DNA from: Azoarcus sp.
GTDB lineage: Bacteria > Pseudomonadota > Gammaproteobacteria > Burkholderiales > Rhodocyclaceae
Direction: 5' to 3'
Assembly: GCA_031259795.1 (NCBI GenBank)
Contig: JAIRLA010000239.1
Location: 1-13,220 of the forward strand
Length of the DNA: 13,220 nucleotides
Shown piece after piece: positions 1 to 8,054 of the stretch (the stretch's first letter is position 1; every line of letters starts with the position of its first letter). A program made the position numbers and the translations under genes. Below the pieces are notes generated by a model. That model had not been told where the DNA came from. It saw only the letters and a program-made list of their open reading frames with translations, and made no database searches.

Positions 1-62
<62 letters not shown>

Positions 63-306
63 AAAAGCATGTGGCTGAGACTCGTCTTGTCAAGTGTTTT
101 TACACTTCTCCCTATACGAACACCACATCCTGCACGGCATGGTGCGGGACGATGGGATGGAACGGTCTGGAGTATCAGCATTCTGTCGAACTCTGACTAT
201 GCATTATTGCGTAATAACGAAGTATGCTGCCGAAGCGCATTTTAATTGTCAACCCCTGTCTGAGCGCTATTACGTCGATTGCGTGCGCGCCGATCCCTGA
301 TCCCCG
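63..306. other. Gene-free stretch downstream of parC
   Basis: I see no convincing gene here. The stretch is AT-richer than its surroundings. It holds a small hairpin, AAGTGT-TTTT-ACACTT (92-107), and a short palindrome TTATT-GCGT-AATAA near 206-219. On the minus strand there are two exact TTGACA hexamers (252-247 and 93-88), both reading toward the left edge, but neither has a good -10 at 16-18 bases. They could belong to the promoter of a leftward gene outside the window. No U-tract terminator for parC is visible. Confidence 0.5.
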
Positions 307-2607
307 TCAGCGCATGCGCTCGGGTTTGATTTTCACCGCCAGCGGCGCGCCCCGGCGGGCGCGGCGGTGGCGCAGTCCTTCGCGTTGCGCGGGGCGCAGG
401 GTCAGGACGACGGGCTTGTTGCCGCGTCCGCTGCCTTCGATGACGAGCGCCGCATCGTCGGCGGGGACGGCGACGGCGGCGAGGCGTTCATCGCTGTCGA
501 GCGCCATGAGGATGACGCCGCGTCCGCCGGACTGGACTTTCATTTCGGCGCGCGGAAAGAGCAGCATGCGGCCCGCGTCCGAGGCGGCGGCGACCCATTG
601 TCCAATGACGCGCGCCGGGGCGAGCACGCTCTCCCCGCCTTCGAGCGTCATGAAAGCCTTGCCGGCGCGCTGGCGTCCGCTGGCCTCGGACAGCGGACAG
701 ATGAAGCCGTAGCCGCCGCTGTTGGCGAAAAGCCATTGCGAATCAGGCTCGGCGGCCACGACCTGCGCGAGCCTGCCGCCGTCCTGGAAGTCGATCAGGG
801 TGGAGACGGGTACGCCGTCGCCGCGTCCGCCGGGCAGTTCGGCGGCCTTGACCGTGTAGGCGCGGCCACGTGTATCGACAATGATGAGCGGCCAGGCGCT
901 GCGGGTCTCGATGACGGCGAAGGCGAAATCGCCCGTCTTGTAAGCGATGGTGGCCGGGTCGACGCCGTGGCCCTGGCGCGAACGTATCCAGCCGTTTTTC
1001 GACACGATGACCGTGACGGGTTCGTCGGGAACGCTGATTTCGACGGGCGCGACCGGGGCGACGGCTTCGATCAGGGTGCGGCGCGCGTCGCCGTATTTCT
1101 TGGCGTCGGCCTCGATTTCCTTGAGGATCAGCCGGGTCTGCGCGCCATGGTCATCGAGCAGGCGGCGCAGGGCGTCGCGCTCCTCGCGCAGCTCGCCCAG
1201 TTCCTTCTCGATCCGGAAGCCTTCGAGACGGGCCAGTTGGCGCAGGCGGATTTCGAGAATGTCTTCCGCCTGGACCTCGCTCAACCCGAAGGCGGCGATC
1301 AGCGCCGGTTTCGGCTCGTCGGATTCGCGGATGACGCGGATGACTTCCTCGATGCGCAGGAAAGCGATCATGCGCCCATCGAGGATGTGGATGCGGCGCT
1401 CGACCTCATCGAGGCGGAAGCGGCTGCGCCGCCGCACGGTGAGATAGCGGAATTCGACCCATTCGGCGAGGATTTGCCGCAAGTTCTTTTGCTGTGGCCG
1501 CCCGTCGCGCCCGATCATGGTGAGATTGATCGAGGCGGAAGTCTCCAGGCTGGTATGGGCGAGCAGGACGGCCATGAACTCGCCGCGCGCCTGCCGGCTG
1601 GAGCGCGGCTCCAGCACGATGCGCACCGGCGCCTTGTCGCTCGATTCGTCGCGCACGGTATCGAGCGCGCCGAGCACGAGTTGCTTGAGGTTTTTCTGTT
1701 CCTGCCCGATTTCCTTCTTGCCCGCGCGCGCCTGCGGGTTGGTGAGCGTCTCGATTTCGGCCAGCACCTGCGCGGCGGAGACGCCGTGCGGCAGTTCGTC
1801 GACGATGACGCGCCATTGCCCGCGCGCCAGCTCCTCGAAATGCCAGCGCGCCCGCAGGCGCAGGCTGCCGCGTCCACTGGCGTAGGCGTCGCGGATCGTC
1901 TGCGGCGGCGAAATCAGTTGTCCGCCGCCGGGAAAATCCGGGCCGGGCAAAAGCGCCAGAAGGTCGTCGAGGCTGGCGTCGGGATGGCGGATCAGGTGGC
2001 AGGCGGCGGCGGCGGCTTCGCGGAGATTGTGCGGCGGAATCTCGGTCGCCATGCCCACGGCGATGCCGGAGGCGCCGTTGAGCAGCACGAAGGGCAGCCG
2101 CGCCGGCAAAAGTCGCGGTTCTTGGAAAGCGCCGTCGTAGTTGGGGAGGAAATCCACCGTGCCCCGCTCGATTTCGGCGAGCAGCAATTCGGCGATCGGG
2201 GTGAGGCGGCATTCGGTGTAACGCATCGCCGCCGCCGAGTCGCCGTCGCGCGAGCCGAAATTGCCCTGGCCGTCGACGAGCGGATAGCGGAGGGAAAAAT
2301 CCTGCGCCACCCGCACCATGGCGTCGTAGACACTGGCGTCGCCGTGCGGATGGTATTTGCCGATCACGTCGCCCACCACCCGCGCCGACTTCACATGCCG
2401 CGCCGCGGCCGACAGGCGCATCTCGTTCATCGCGTACAGGATGCGGCGCTGCACGGGCTTGAGGCCGTCCTCCACCTGCGGCAACGCGCGCGCGCGCACC
2501 ACGCTCATGGCGTAGGAAAGATAGGCGCGCTCGGCATACTGGTCGAGCGGCAACGTACCGGGAGGCGGCGCGGCGGGAGGATCGAAAGGCATGTCGTGAT
2601 CGGTCAT
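307..2607 (-). CDS. parC: DNA topoisomerase IV subunit A (ParC)
   Basis: This is the cleavage-religation subunit of topoisomerase IV, which with ParE decatenates daughter chromosomes. From the ATG at 2607 the protein has 766 residues, close to the usual 750-780. The N-terminal breakage-reunion domain shows QRRILYAM, the quinolone-region motif [12 protein letters not shown] and AAMRYTE with the catalytic tyrosine (Tyr130). A coiled-coil segment and the C-terminal beta-pinwheel follow. The open frame extends to a TTG at 2628 (7 more residues), but neither start has a clear Shine-Dalgarno site, so I prefer the ATG. The position equivalent to the quinolone-contact serine is alanine (Ala91), followed by Ser92. 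The motif pattern favours ParC over GyrA: it has the short beta-type ParC active-site segment and lacks an obvious GyrA-type acidic tail. parE is not adjacent. Confidence 0.93.
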   Translation of the reverse strand: MTDHDMPFDPPAAPPPGTLPLDQYAERAYLSYAMSVVRARALPQVEDGLKPVQRRILYAMNEMRLSAAARHVKSARVVGDVIGKYHPHGDASVYDAMVRVAQDFSLRYPLVDGQGNFGSRDGDSAAAMRYTECRLTPIAELLLAEIERGTVDFLPNYDGAFQEPRLLPARLPFVLLNGASGIAVGMATEIPPHNLREAAAAACHLIRHPDASLDDLLALLPGPDFPGGGQLISPPQTIRDAYASGRGSLRLRARWHFEELARGQWRVIVDELPHGVSAAQVLAEIETLTNPQARAGKKEIGQEQKNLKQLVLGALDTVRDESSDKAPVRIVLEPRSSRQARGEFMAVLLAHTSLETSASINLTMIGRDGRPQQKNLRQILAEWVEFRYLTVRRRSRFRLDEVERRIHILDGRMIAFLRIEEVIRVIRESDEPKPALIAAFGLSEVQAEDILEIRLRQLARLEGFRIEKELGELREERDALRRLLDDHGAQTRLILKEIEADAKKYGDARRTLIEAVAPVAPVEISVPDEPVTVIVSKNGWIRSRQGHGVDPATIAYKTGDFAFAVIETRSAWPLIIVDTRGRAYTVKAAELPGGRGDGVPVSTLIDFQDGGRLAQVVAAEPDSQWLFANSGGYGFICPLSEASGRQRAGKAFMTLEGGESVLAPARVIGQWVAAASDAGRMLLFPRAEMKVQSGGRGVILMALDSDERLAAVAVPADDAALVIEGSGRGNKPVVLTLRPAQREGLRHRRARRGAPLAVKIKPERMR

Positions 2608-2713
2608 GGGGGCGGACAGGCTTTGCAAGGGCGTGATCTTAGAGCAAATAGCTCGAAACGGCTCATGTCCGATCAGCGGCGCTCACGCGCCGGATGAAAC
2701 GAACTGGATTGCC

Positions 2714-2764
2714 GCGTCGATTCGCTCCTCGCAATGACGAGGCGGACGGTTTTCGCAATGACGC
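2714..2764 (+). repeat. REP-like intergenic repeat, copy 1
   Basis: It carries the core TCGCAATGACGA (2729-2740) and again TCGCAATGACGC (2753-2764). The same block occurs in opposite orientation at 12769-12821, sharing GCGTCGAT, CGCTCCTCGCAATGACGAGG and TTTCGCAATGACGC. This CGTCATTGCGAGGAGCG-type sequence is a recurrent extragenic repeat in many proteobacterial genomes. Confidence 0.8.
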
Positions 2765-2783
2765 ATTATTCCGATGGATACTT

Positions 2784-2828
2784 CCCTCCCCCGCTTGCGG
2801 GGGAGGGTGGCCGAAGGCCGGGAGAGGG
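2784..2828. repeat. GC-rich palindromic intergenic repeat
   Basis: CCCTCCCCCGC, TT, GCGGGGGAGGG form a perfect 11-bp stem with a two-base loop (2784-2807). GGCC-GAA-GGCC (2809-2819) and GGGAGAGGG (2820-2828) follow. This combination is a familiar dispersed intergenic repeat in proteobacteria. It has no U-tract, so it is unlikely to be a simple terminator. Confidence 0.75.
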
Positions 2829-2951
2829 CTTCCTTCCATCCGGCGCGAAGCGCCGCTGATCTTGATCGCCAGTTGTTTCGGAGTATGTAGAGACCCATGT
2901 TCCCGCAGGAGGTCGCCGCCCCGCTTTTCTCCTTGCTTGCCAGGCATGATG

Positions 2952-2979
2952 TTGAGACATTCAGTCCTGTATATATAAA
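2952..2979 (+). promoter_or_regulatory. Candidate sigma70 promoter
   Basis: TTGAGA (2952-2957), a 16-base spacer and TATAAA (2974-2979) form a reasonable -35/-10 pair in an AT-rich pocket, pointing toward the chemotaxis receptor gene. Transcription would begin near 2986. Supported by consensus match only. Confidence 0.4.
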
Positions 2980-2985
2980 AATGAA

Positions 2986-3416
2986 ATCGCGCCAATTGTT
3001 AAAAGATATGTTTTGCGCCGTTGATGAGTATGTTTCCGCGAGTATCGGGCGAAGCGCTGTGAATCGCCCTGTGGGCAATTCGTTTTGCCACGAGGCTTGC
3101 CCGCAATGTGTTTCAATATGATGCGTCCCGCAACAGCGATATTGCTTGCGATGGATGTTACCCGTCTCGTCATATTGCGTTTGCCGCCGTGAAAAAAGTC
3201 CGCCAGTTACAAATACGGGATGAGCAACGTTATACAGTTCCTGACAACGCATGGCTTGTACCGATACACTGGCGCAGCGCCATGATGCCATGGCAGATCG
3301 TACAGGATGCTGCTTGAACGGCGGGTGGGCGCAATGGGTGTCCTGGCGGAACGTTCCCGAATGAAGATTCATGCGTATCGTCATTCTCCGCGAATGCGGC
3401 GCATGCGGATTTTTTT
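2986..3416 (+). ncRNA. Candidate structured leader or small RNA upstream of the chemotaxis gene
   Basis: About 430 bases lie between a promoter-like site and an intrinsic terminator, with no credible gene. The frames that exist here (for example the GTG at 3108 to 3317) lack a ribosome binding site and recognisable protein features. The 3' half is dense in short palindromes: TGGCGC-A-GCGCCA (3270-3282), TGCCATGGCA (3286-3295), GGAACGTTCC (3348-3357) and ATGAA-GA-TTCAT (3361-3372). The terminator hairpin follows. It could be a free small RNA, or the leader of the receptor mRNA with a regulated terminator. I could not match it to c-di-GMP, glycine or other riboswitch consensus motifs from memory. 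A decayed gene is a third possibility. Confidence 0.3.
3387..3416 (+). terminator. Intrinsic terminator just upstream of the chemotaxis gene
   Basis: TCCGC, bulged GA, ATGC, loop GGC, GCAT and GCGGA make a nine-pair stem followed by seven T. The polarity fits only rightward transcription. It ends 56 bases before the receptor start codon, so it either closes an upstream transcript or acts as an attenuator in the receptor leader. Confidence 0.7.
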
Positions 3417-3461
3417 GATTATGTCCGCCGGGACCGGGTAATCCTTTGCCAGGGAAAGACT

Positions 3462-3475
3462 GGAGTAAATGTATG
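3462..3475 (+). promoter_or_regulatory. Ribosome binding site deciding the MCP start
   Basis: GGAG at 3462-3465 lies seven bases before the ATG at 3473. The frame is open back to a TTG at 3446, but that codon has no Shine-Dalgarno site. The ATG start also places a hydrophobic segment close to the N-terminus, as expected for a receptor. Confidence 0.8.
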
Positions 3476-5101
3476 TTACGGGCGTTGAAAGTTGTACATA
3501 GGATATTGTTGGTCGCCGTGGTGAGCTTGATCGGAATGGTGGCTATTGCGGTATCGGGTGACATCGGATTGCGGCACACTGTGGAAACGCTGGATGATGT
3601 TTACAAGAATTGTGTCATTCCTCTGCGCGATATAAAGAAAATTTCAGATTTGTATGCGCTCGATATTATCGATCTGTTGTACAAGACACGTGACGGCAAT
3701 ATCGCCCCGGGCCAGGCGTCACAGCGAATCCAGCGGGCGACGAAGGAAATCGACGAGATCTGGAAAAAATATCTCGACACGGCTTTGAGGCCGAACGAAA
3801 AGAAGCTGGCCGACGAAATCGAGAAACTGCGCGCCGCCAGCGCCGACGCCATCAACCAGCTCAATGGTCTCCTCGTCGCAGGCGACATGAATGGTTTGGG
3901 CGAGTTTACCCGCGACAGACTTTATCCCGCGATCGACCCGCTGACAAACAAGTTCGACGAACTTATCCAACTTCAGCTCGACGCGGCAAAGGCGGATTAT
4001 GAAGAAGGTGTGAGAACGGAAAAATTGACCAGTACCATCGACGTGATCGTCATCGTACTGGCCGTTGTGCTTTGCATTACGCTGGCGTTGATCGTCACCC
4101 GCCAGATCAGCCATGAATTGGGCGGAGAACCGTCGGAGGTGGCGCGACAGTTGAACAACATCGCCGCGGGCAATCTGGGCGAACGCATCAAGGTGCGCCC
4201 CGGGTTTGAGGACAGCATGCTGGGCGCGGCGGAACGGATGCGCGCCAGCCTCAACAACATCATCTCCCGGTTCCGGACCAGCGCCGAGCAGTTGGGGGTC
4301 GATGCCGAAGCCATGTTCGACAGCGGCAACAAGGTCATGGACGCCGTCAATGTGCAAAACGAGGCGACTTCGGCCATCGCCGCCGCCGTGGAACAGATGT
4401 CGGTCAATGTCGGGCAGATTTCGGATTCCGCCATGGATGCGTGCCGCAGTTCGAAAGAGTCGAACACGACCGTGGAACACGGGATCGAGATCGTGCAGCA
4501 CTCCCTGAAAGGCATGGATGTCATCATGCGCGACGCCGAGGTTGCCGCCGGGAACATCCGGAACCTGGCCGACAAGTCGACCGAGATCGGCAAGATCATC
4601 AATGTCATCAAGGGGGTCGCCGACCAGACCAATCTCCTGGCGCTCAACGCGGCGATCGAGGCGGCGCGCGCGGGAGAGGCCGGGCGCGGGTTCGCGGTGG
4701 TGGCCGATGAGGTGCGCAAGCTCGCCGAGCGCACGGCGCAATCGACCAACGAGATTGTCGCCATGGTCGGAGCGATCCAGAGCGGCACGCAAAACACGCT
4801 GGAAAACACGGAAAGCAGCCAGGTGCGGGTGACCGAGGGCGTGCGCCTTGCCAACGATACCGGCGCGTTCATGCAGGAAGTCAAGAGCAAGATCGGCGAA
4901 GCGCTGGTTTCGGTCAATGCCATCACCGAAGCCTTGTCCGAACAAAGCGCCACCAGCCAGCAGATCGGGCGCGACATCGAACGCATCGCCCAGATGACCG
5001 ACGAAAACGCCGCTTCGGTCAACAGCCTCAACAGCACCGTTGCGCACGTCAAGGAGCTGGCGGAGGGACTCAACGGGCTGGTGCGGAATTTTCAATTGTA
5101 A
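3473..5101 (+). CDS. Methyl-accepting chemotaxis protein
   Basis: This is a transmembrane chemoreceptor that senses a signal outside the membrane and controls CheA through CheW. The product has 542 residues. A first membrane segment lies at about 7-28. A helical periplasmic domain of four-helix-bundle size follows (about 30-187), then a second membrane segment (about 188-210) and a HAMP linker (about 210-262, with [13 protein letters not shown]). The long cytoplasmic coiled coil carries the invariant signalling tip (about 381-421, including [19 protein letters not shown] and [18 protein letters not shown]). The C-terminus ends in NFQL without the NWETF-type CheR/CheB tether. The ligand cannot be read from the sequence. 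No other chemotaxis genes are adjacent, so it is an orphan receptor. The preceding terminator suggests either an undetected promoter at 3417-3460 or read-through control. Confidence 0.93.
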   Translation: MLRALKVVHRILLVAVVSLIGMVAIAVSGDIGLRHTVETLDDVYKNCVIPLRDIKKISDLYALDIIDLLYKTRDGNIAPGQASQRIQRATKEIDEIWKKYLDTALRPNEKKLADEIEKLRAASADAINQLNGLLVAGDMNGLGEFTRDRLYPAIDPLTNKFDELIQLQLDAAKADYEEGVRTEKLTSTIDVIVIVLAVVLCITLALIVTRQISHELGGEPSEVARQLNNIAAGNLGERIKVRPGFEDSMLGAAERMRASLNNIISRFRTSAEQLGVDAEAMFDSGNKVMDAVNVQNEATSAIAAAVEQMSVNVGQISDSAMDACRSSKESNTTVEHGIEIVQHSLKGMDVIMRDAEVAAGNIRNLADKSTEIGKIINVIKGVADQTNLLALNAAIEAARAGEAGRGFAVVADEVRKLAERTAQSTNEIVAMVGAIQSGTQNTLENTESSQVRVTEGVRLANDTGAFMQEVKSKIGEALVSVNAITEALSEQSATSQQIGRDIERIAQMTDENAASVNSLNSTVAHVKELAEGLNGLVRNFQL

Positions 5102-5105
5102 AACC

Positions 5106-5135
5106 GTGTTTCCGGGCGGGGCCGTCCGGAAACGC
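5106..5135 (+). terminator. Terminator-like hairpin after the chemotaxis gene
   Basis: A 13-pair stem (5106-5118 with 5123-5135, two G-U pairs, loop GGGC) starts five bases after the stop codon. There is no U-tract on either side, so it may be a 3'-end stabilising hairpin rather than a full intrinsic terminator. Confidence 0.5.
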
Positions 5136-5203
5136 TTGCGCAGTCCCCCTTCCGTACCCGATCATTCCCGGGGAAGAAGACGATTTTCGTACAGGAGCCT
5201 GCC

Positions 5204-5659
5204 ATGAACGAACCCCGGACCGGAACGGTTCTTTTCAGCCTGCCTATCCGTATCTATTACGAGGATACGGACGCGGCGGGCGTCGTGTATTACGCCAATT
5301 ACTTCAAGTTTTTCGAGCGCTGCCGCACTGAGTGGATGCGCAGCCTGGGCCATGACCGTCTCTCGGACCAGGAGGGACTCGTGTTCGTCGTGCGCGCCGC
5401 CAGTGCGGAGTATCTGCAACCGGGCCGACTCGATGATGAAATCGTGATTACGCTGGAAATCGGAAGGCTTGGCCGTTCTTCGCTGACATTCCGCCAGCGC
5501 GCCCTGCGGGATGGAGAAGCGCTTGCGAATGGCAGCGTGGAAGCCGTCTGCGTCGATATTTCCACCATGAAATCCACGCCCATTCCCGGCTGGCTCCGGC
5601 AAGCGCTGGAAAACGCCCCGCCGGAGACGCGGGCGGGCGAAGGCGCGGCTCCGATATAA
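5204..5659 (+). CDS. ybgC: Acyl-CoA thioesterase, YbgC family
   Basis: This is a hotdog-fold thioesterase of the 4HBT/YbgC family, which hydrolyses acyl-CoA or acyl-ACP thioesters in the cytoplasm and is classically linked to the Tol-Pal envelope locus. The product has 151 residues, slightly longer than the usual 130-140 because of a variable C-terminal tail. The active-site loop reads YYEDTDAAGVVYYANYFKFF. The second aspartate (Asp23) aligns with the catalytic Asp of the Haemophilus enzyme. The ERCRTEWMRSLG helix follows, as in the family. AGGAG at 5193-5197, six bases before the ATG, fixes the start. In many relatives tolQRAB-pal follow; here uppP follows after 55 bases, so the gene is detached from tol-pal. 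Confidence 0.9.
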   Translation: MNEPRTGTVLFSLPIRIYYEDTDAAGVVYYANYFKFFERCRTEWMRSLGHDRLSDQEGLVFVVRAASAEYLQPGRLDDEIVITLEIGRLGRSSLTFRQRALRDGEALANGSVEAVCVDISTMKSTPIPGWLRQALENAPPETRAGEGAAPI

Positions 5660-5660
5660 T
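5655..5660 (+). promoter_or_regulatory. Possible uppP promoter -10 box
   Basis: A perfect TATAAT overlaps the ybgC stop codon. No acceptable -35 hexamer is present at 16-18 bases upstream (the sequence there is GC-rich), and there is no extended -10 TG. It could give uppP its own start near 5667, but support is weak. Confidence 0.25.
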
Positions 5661-5666
5661 CCCGGA

Positions 5667-5696
5667 CTTTCGCGCCCGTGACTCTTTCGCGCCCGT
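5667..5696. repeat. Short tandem duplication in front of uppP
   Basis: CTTTCGCGCCCGT occurs at 5667-5679 and again at 5684-5696, with a 17-base period and a partly shared GACT flank. It sits in the ybgC-uppP spacer where the uppP leader would be, so copy number could affect uppP expression. Confidence 0.85.
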
Positions 5697-5714
5697 CGAC
5701 TCATTGATCGCATC

Positions 5715-6551
5715 ATGGATATCTCGCTCCTTCTCACCGCTCTTCTGCTTGGCATTGTCGAGGGGCTGACCGAATTCCTGCCGATTTCTTCGACAGGACA
5801 CCTCATCATCGCCGGCGACCTGCTGGGCTACAACAACGAAATCAGCAAGGTATTCAAGATCGTCATCCAGCTTGCGTCCATCCTCGCCGTGTGCTGGGCG
5901 TACCGCCTGCGTCTCGCCGAATTGACGGTCGGCGTTTTGTTCCGCCCGCGCAGCGCTTATTCGCAGCGTTTCGTGCTCATGCTCTTCATCGCTTTCCTGC
6001 CCGCGGCGGTGCTGGGGTTCTTTTTTCACTCCACCATCAAGGGCGTGCTGTTCAATCCGCTGGTCGTCGCCGCGGCGCTGATCGTCGGCGGCCTGATTAT
6101 TCTCATCGTCGAACGCCGCCATTACCGTCCCCGTTGCGCGGGCATCGACGAAATCACGGTGAGTACCGCGCTCAAGATCGGTTTCGCGCAGGCGCTGGCG
6201 ATGATTCCGGGCACTTCGCGCTCGGGGGCGACGATCATCGGCGGGGTGATTTTCGGCCTGTCGCGCACCGCCGCCACGGAATTCTCGTTTTTCCTCGCCA
6301 TCCCGACCATGTTCGCGGCCACCCTCTACGACGTTTACAAGAACTGGGGGTTGTTCAGGGCGAGCGACATCCCGGTGTTCGCGGTCGGCTGTGTCGCCGC
6401 GTTCATTTCGGCGATGTGGGCGGTACGCTTCCTGTTGCGTTTCATCGCCAGCCACACGTTCGTGGCGTTTGCCTGGTACCGCATCGCATTCGGGCTGGTG
6501 GTGCTTGCCACCTGGTATTTCGGCGCGGTGGACTGGAGCGCGCCGGATTGA
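5715..6551 (+). CDS. uppP: Undecaprenyl-diphosphate phosphatase
   Basis: This integral inner-membrane enzyme dephosphorylates undecaprenyl diphosphate to the monophosphate, recycling the lipid carrier for peptidoglycan and other envelope polymers. It was formerly called BacA because overproduction gives bacitracin resistance. The product has 278 residues, the normal length. The two family signatures are present: [14 protein letters not shown] at residues 16-29 (Glu16, Glu20 and His29 are catalytic by family knowledge) and PGTSRSG near 165-171 with the conserved Arg169. Multiple hydrophobic helices run throughout. No strong Shine-Dalgarno site precedes the ATG, but the EGLTEFLP motif lies at the usual distance from this start. 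The next gene begins four bases after the stop, suggesting co-transcription. Confidence 0.95.
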   Translation: MDISLLLTALLLGIVEGLTEFLPISSTGHLIIAGDLLGYNNEISKVFKIVIQLASILAVCWAYRLRLAELTVGVLFRPRSAYSQRFVLMLFIAFLPAAVLGFFFHSTIKGVLFNPLVVAAALIVGGLIILIVERRHYRPRCAGIDEITVSTALKIGFAQALAMIPGTSRSGATIIGGVIFGLSRTAATEFSFFLAIPTMFAATLYDVYKNWGLFRASDIPVFAVGCVAAFISAMWAVRFLLRFIASHTFVAFAWYRIAFGLVVLATWYFGAVDWSAPD

Positions 6552-6555
6552 GCGC

Positions 6556-7140
6556 ATGATTTTCTATCTGCACGGCTTTCGTTCCGCGCCGGTTTCGTGG
6601 AAAGCGCGCGCACTGGCCGATGCGCTTGCCGCACGCGCTCCGGGCGGCGTTTCCTTCTGGTGCGAACAGTTGCCCGTTTCGCCAAGAGAGGCCATCGCGC
6701 TGGTCGAAAAGCGGATCGCCGCTCACCTCGCCGCCCGGCCCGCCGTGCCGCCGGCGCTCGTCGGCAGTTCGCTCGGCGGCTACTATGCGACGTGGCTGGC
6801 CGAGCGCCACGGCCTGCGGGCGGTACTGGTCAACCCGGCCGTTCTCGCGCCGCTGTCGTTGCGGCAATACATCGGCGTGCACGAAAACCTCTACACCGGC
6901 GAGCGCATCGAACTGACCGCCGCGCACATCGAGGAATTGCGCGCTTTTGAAACAGCGGCGATCACCCGTCCGGAACGCTATTGGCTACTGGTGGAAACCG
7001 GCGACGAAATACTCGACTACCGCCATGCCGTCGCCCGCTACGCCGGCGCGCGCCAGACGGTGCTGGAAGGCGGCGGACATGGGTTCATACACTGGGAAGA
7101 CTATCTGGACGAAATCGTGCGTTTCGCGGGACTGGCGTGA
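6556..7140 (+). CDS. YqiA-type alpha/beta-hydrolase esterase
   Basis: This is a small cytoplasmic esterase of the YqiA/UPF0227 family. E. coli YqiA hydrolyses short-chain acyl and CoA esters; the physiological substrate is uncertain. The product has 194 residues, typical of the family. It opens with FYLHGFRSAP, the oxyanion-hole region. The nucleophile elbow is GSSLGG (Ser72). The acid residue lies in ETGDEILDYRHA (Asp150 or Asp154), and the histidine is in GGGHGF (His175). The frame is open upstream, inside uppP, but the family start MIFYLHGF is at this ATG, four bases after the uppP stop. There is no clear Shine-Dalgarno site, so translation is probably coupled to uppP. Confidence 0.88.
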   Translation: MIFYLHGFRSAPVSWKARALADALAARAPGGVSFWCEQLPVSPREAIALVEKRIAAHLAARPAVPPALVGSSLGGYYATWLAERHGLRAVLVNPAVLAPLSLRQYIGVHENLYTGERIELTAAHIEELRAFETAAITRPERYWLLVETGDEILDYRHAVARYAGARQTVLEGGGHGFIHWEDYLDEIVRFAGLA

Positions 7141-7214
7141 GCGGAAAAGAAAATGCGCGGACCGGCCATTGCATTGCGCCGCGCCCGGTAAGACAAGAAT
7201 TCCGTATTCGTTAC

Positions 7215-7244
7215 TTGCGCATTGCGCGGGTGTTCTGTCAGAAT
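7215..7244 (+). promoter_or_regulatory. Candidate promoter of the rpsF operon
   Basis: TTGCGC (7215-7220) and CAGAAT (7239-7244) are separated by 18 bases in the gap between the esterase and rpsF. The predicted start lies about 15 bases before the leader hairpin. The match is moderate, but the position is right for the ribosomal operon. Confidence 0.45.
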
Positions 7245-7261
7245 GCGCGGCTTTCCCCTTG

Positions 7262-7290
7262 CTCCACCGGTCGAATCGCATGCCGGGGAG
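7262..7290 (+). promoter_or_regulatory. rpsF leader hairpin, probable S6:S18 binding element
   Basis: CTCC, bulged A, CCGG, a 12-base loop ending in CATG, then CCGG and GGAG form a compact hairpin that ends 25 bases before the rpsF ATG. In many bacteria the S6:S18 complex represses its own operon by binding a leader hairpin with a conserved CCG and a downstream ATGCCGG-like strand. The position and the ACCGG/ATGCCGG elements fit that motif. I did not run a covariance model. Confidence 0.5.
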
Positions 7291-7315
7291 CTGATCCAGA
7301 CCAAAAGGAGTTCCA

Positions 7316-7738
7316 ATGCGACACTATGAAATCGTGTTCATCGTGCACCCGGACCAGTCCGAACAGGTGCCCGCGATGATCGAACGCTACAAGGGCATCG
7401 TCACCGCCCGCAACGGCCAGATCCACCGTCTGGAAGACTGGGGCCGCCGGCAACTGGCCTACCCGATCCAGAAGGTGCACAAGGCCCATTACGTGCTCAT
7501 GAACATCGAGAGCGACGGCGAAGCCCTTGGCGAGCTTGAACATGCGTTCAAGTTCAACGACGCGGTGCTGCGCCACCTCGTCATCAAGATGAAGAAAGCG
7601 GTCACCACGCCTTCGCCGATGATGAAGGAAGAGAAGTCGCGCTCGCTCACCGGCGCTTCCGCGCCGGAAAACGGCGAGGAAGCCGCGCCCGCCGCGACGG
7701 TCGCGCCCGAGGCGAACGCCGAACCGGCTCCGGTCTGA
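7316..7738 (+). CDS. rpsF: 30S ribosomal protein bS6
   Basis: This is a small-subunit ribosomal protein that binds 16S rRNA as a heterodimer with bS18, encoded two genes downstream. The product has 140 residues. The conserved core runs from [14 protein letters not shown] through [12 protein letters not shown] to [16 protein letters not shown] (about residue 97). A tail of about 40 residues follows, rich in Ala, Pro and Glu. Variable acidic tails occur in bS6 and are not needed for the fold. AAGGAG at 7305-7310, five bases before the ATG, fixes the start. It heads the four-gene operon rpsF-priB-rpsR-rplI. Confidence 0.97.
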   Translation: MRHYEIVFIVHPDQSEQVPAMIERYKGIVTARNGQIHRLEDWGRRQLAYPIQKVHKAHYVLMNIESDGEALGELEHAFKFNDAVLRHLVIKMKKAVTTPSPMMKEEKSRSLTGASAPENGEEAAPAATVAPEANAEPAPV

Positions 7739-8053
7739 GTGCCCGCCGGGACGGCCAATGAACTGCGGCTGGCGGCGCGCATCGTCGAGGTTTCAGCCTT
7801 GCGGCGCACTCCGGCGGGTATTCCGGTCGCCTCCTGCGTGCTGGCGCACGCATCCCGGCAAATCGAGGCGGGGGTTGCGCGTGAAGTCAGTCTGGAACTG
7901 TCGGCGATGGCCATCGGCGATCTGGCGCAAGTACTGGCGGGCGTATCTCCCGGAACGCAGGTATCGGTAAGCGGTTTCATGGCGGCAAAAAGCGCGCGCA
8001 GCCGGATGCCGATATTGCATCTGAATGTAATCGAATTCATGGAAGGAAACTGA
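7739..8053 (+). CDS. priB: Primosomal replication protein N (PriB)
   Basis: This single-stranded-DNA-binding OB-fold protein helps PriA restart stalled replication forks. The product has 104 residues, the usual length. [12 protein letters not shown] near the start, [16 protein letters not shown] with an AG-R-V continuation, and the [11 protein letters not shown] and ILHLNVIEF strands match PriB. The start is a GTG that abuts the rpsF stop codon (TGAGTG) and has no separate Shine-Dalgarno site, so translation is probably coupled to rpsF. The ATG at 7758 is out of frame. Its place between rpsF and rpsR is the standard beta/gamma-proteobacterial arrangement and supports the call. Confidence 0.9.
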   Translation: MPAGTANELRLAARIVEVSALRRTPAGIPVASCVLAHASRQIEAGVAREVSLELSAMAIGDLAQVLAGVSPGTQVSVSGFMAAKSARSRMPILHLNVIEFMEGN

Positions 8054-8054
8054 A

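Larger units (their letters stand above)
2671..2861. repeat. Composite palindromic element with imperfect terminal inverted repeats
   Basis: The left end (2671-2696) and the right end (2837-2861, reversed) match over about 25 bases, differing only in the small loop: CTCACG against CTTCG. Each end is itself a hairpin (CGGCGC/GCGCCG). Between them lie a REP-like repeat (2714-2764) and a GC-rich palindrome (2784-2828). The whole resembles a miniature, non-coding, multi-hairpin element. Because each end is partly self-palindromic, only the flanking matches (GATCAG and CGGATG) independently support the inverted pairing. I see no target-site duplication. Confidence 0.6.

Noticed and set aside
367-2697. 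A 776-codon open frame on the plus strand across parC
   Set aside because: It is the antisense shadow of parC in GC-rich DNA. The translation has no recognisable motif, while the minus strand encodes clear ParC motifs.
3320-3472. A c-di-GMP (GEMM) riboswitch in front of the chemoreceptor gene
   Set aside because: The GC-rich bits resemble parts of the motif, but the conserved receptor and tetraloop elements cannot be laid out in order.
2683-3579. A 298-codon minus-strand frame through the spacer before the chemoreceptor gene
   Set aside because: It crosses the REP-like repeat, the GC palindrome, the terminator and the receptor's 5' end. The peptide has no family features and no ribosome binding site.
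3719-5095. Long minus-strand frames (458 and 358 codons) across the chemoreceptor gene
   Set aside because: They are antisense shadows of a gene with clear receptor motifs; their compositions are unnatural and no start signals are present.
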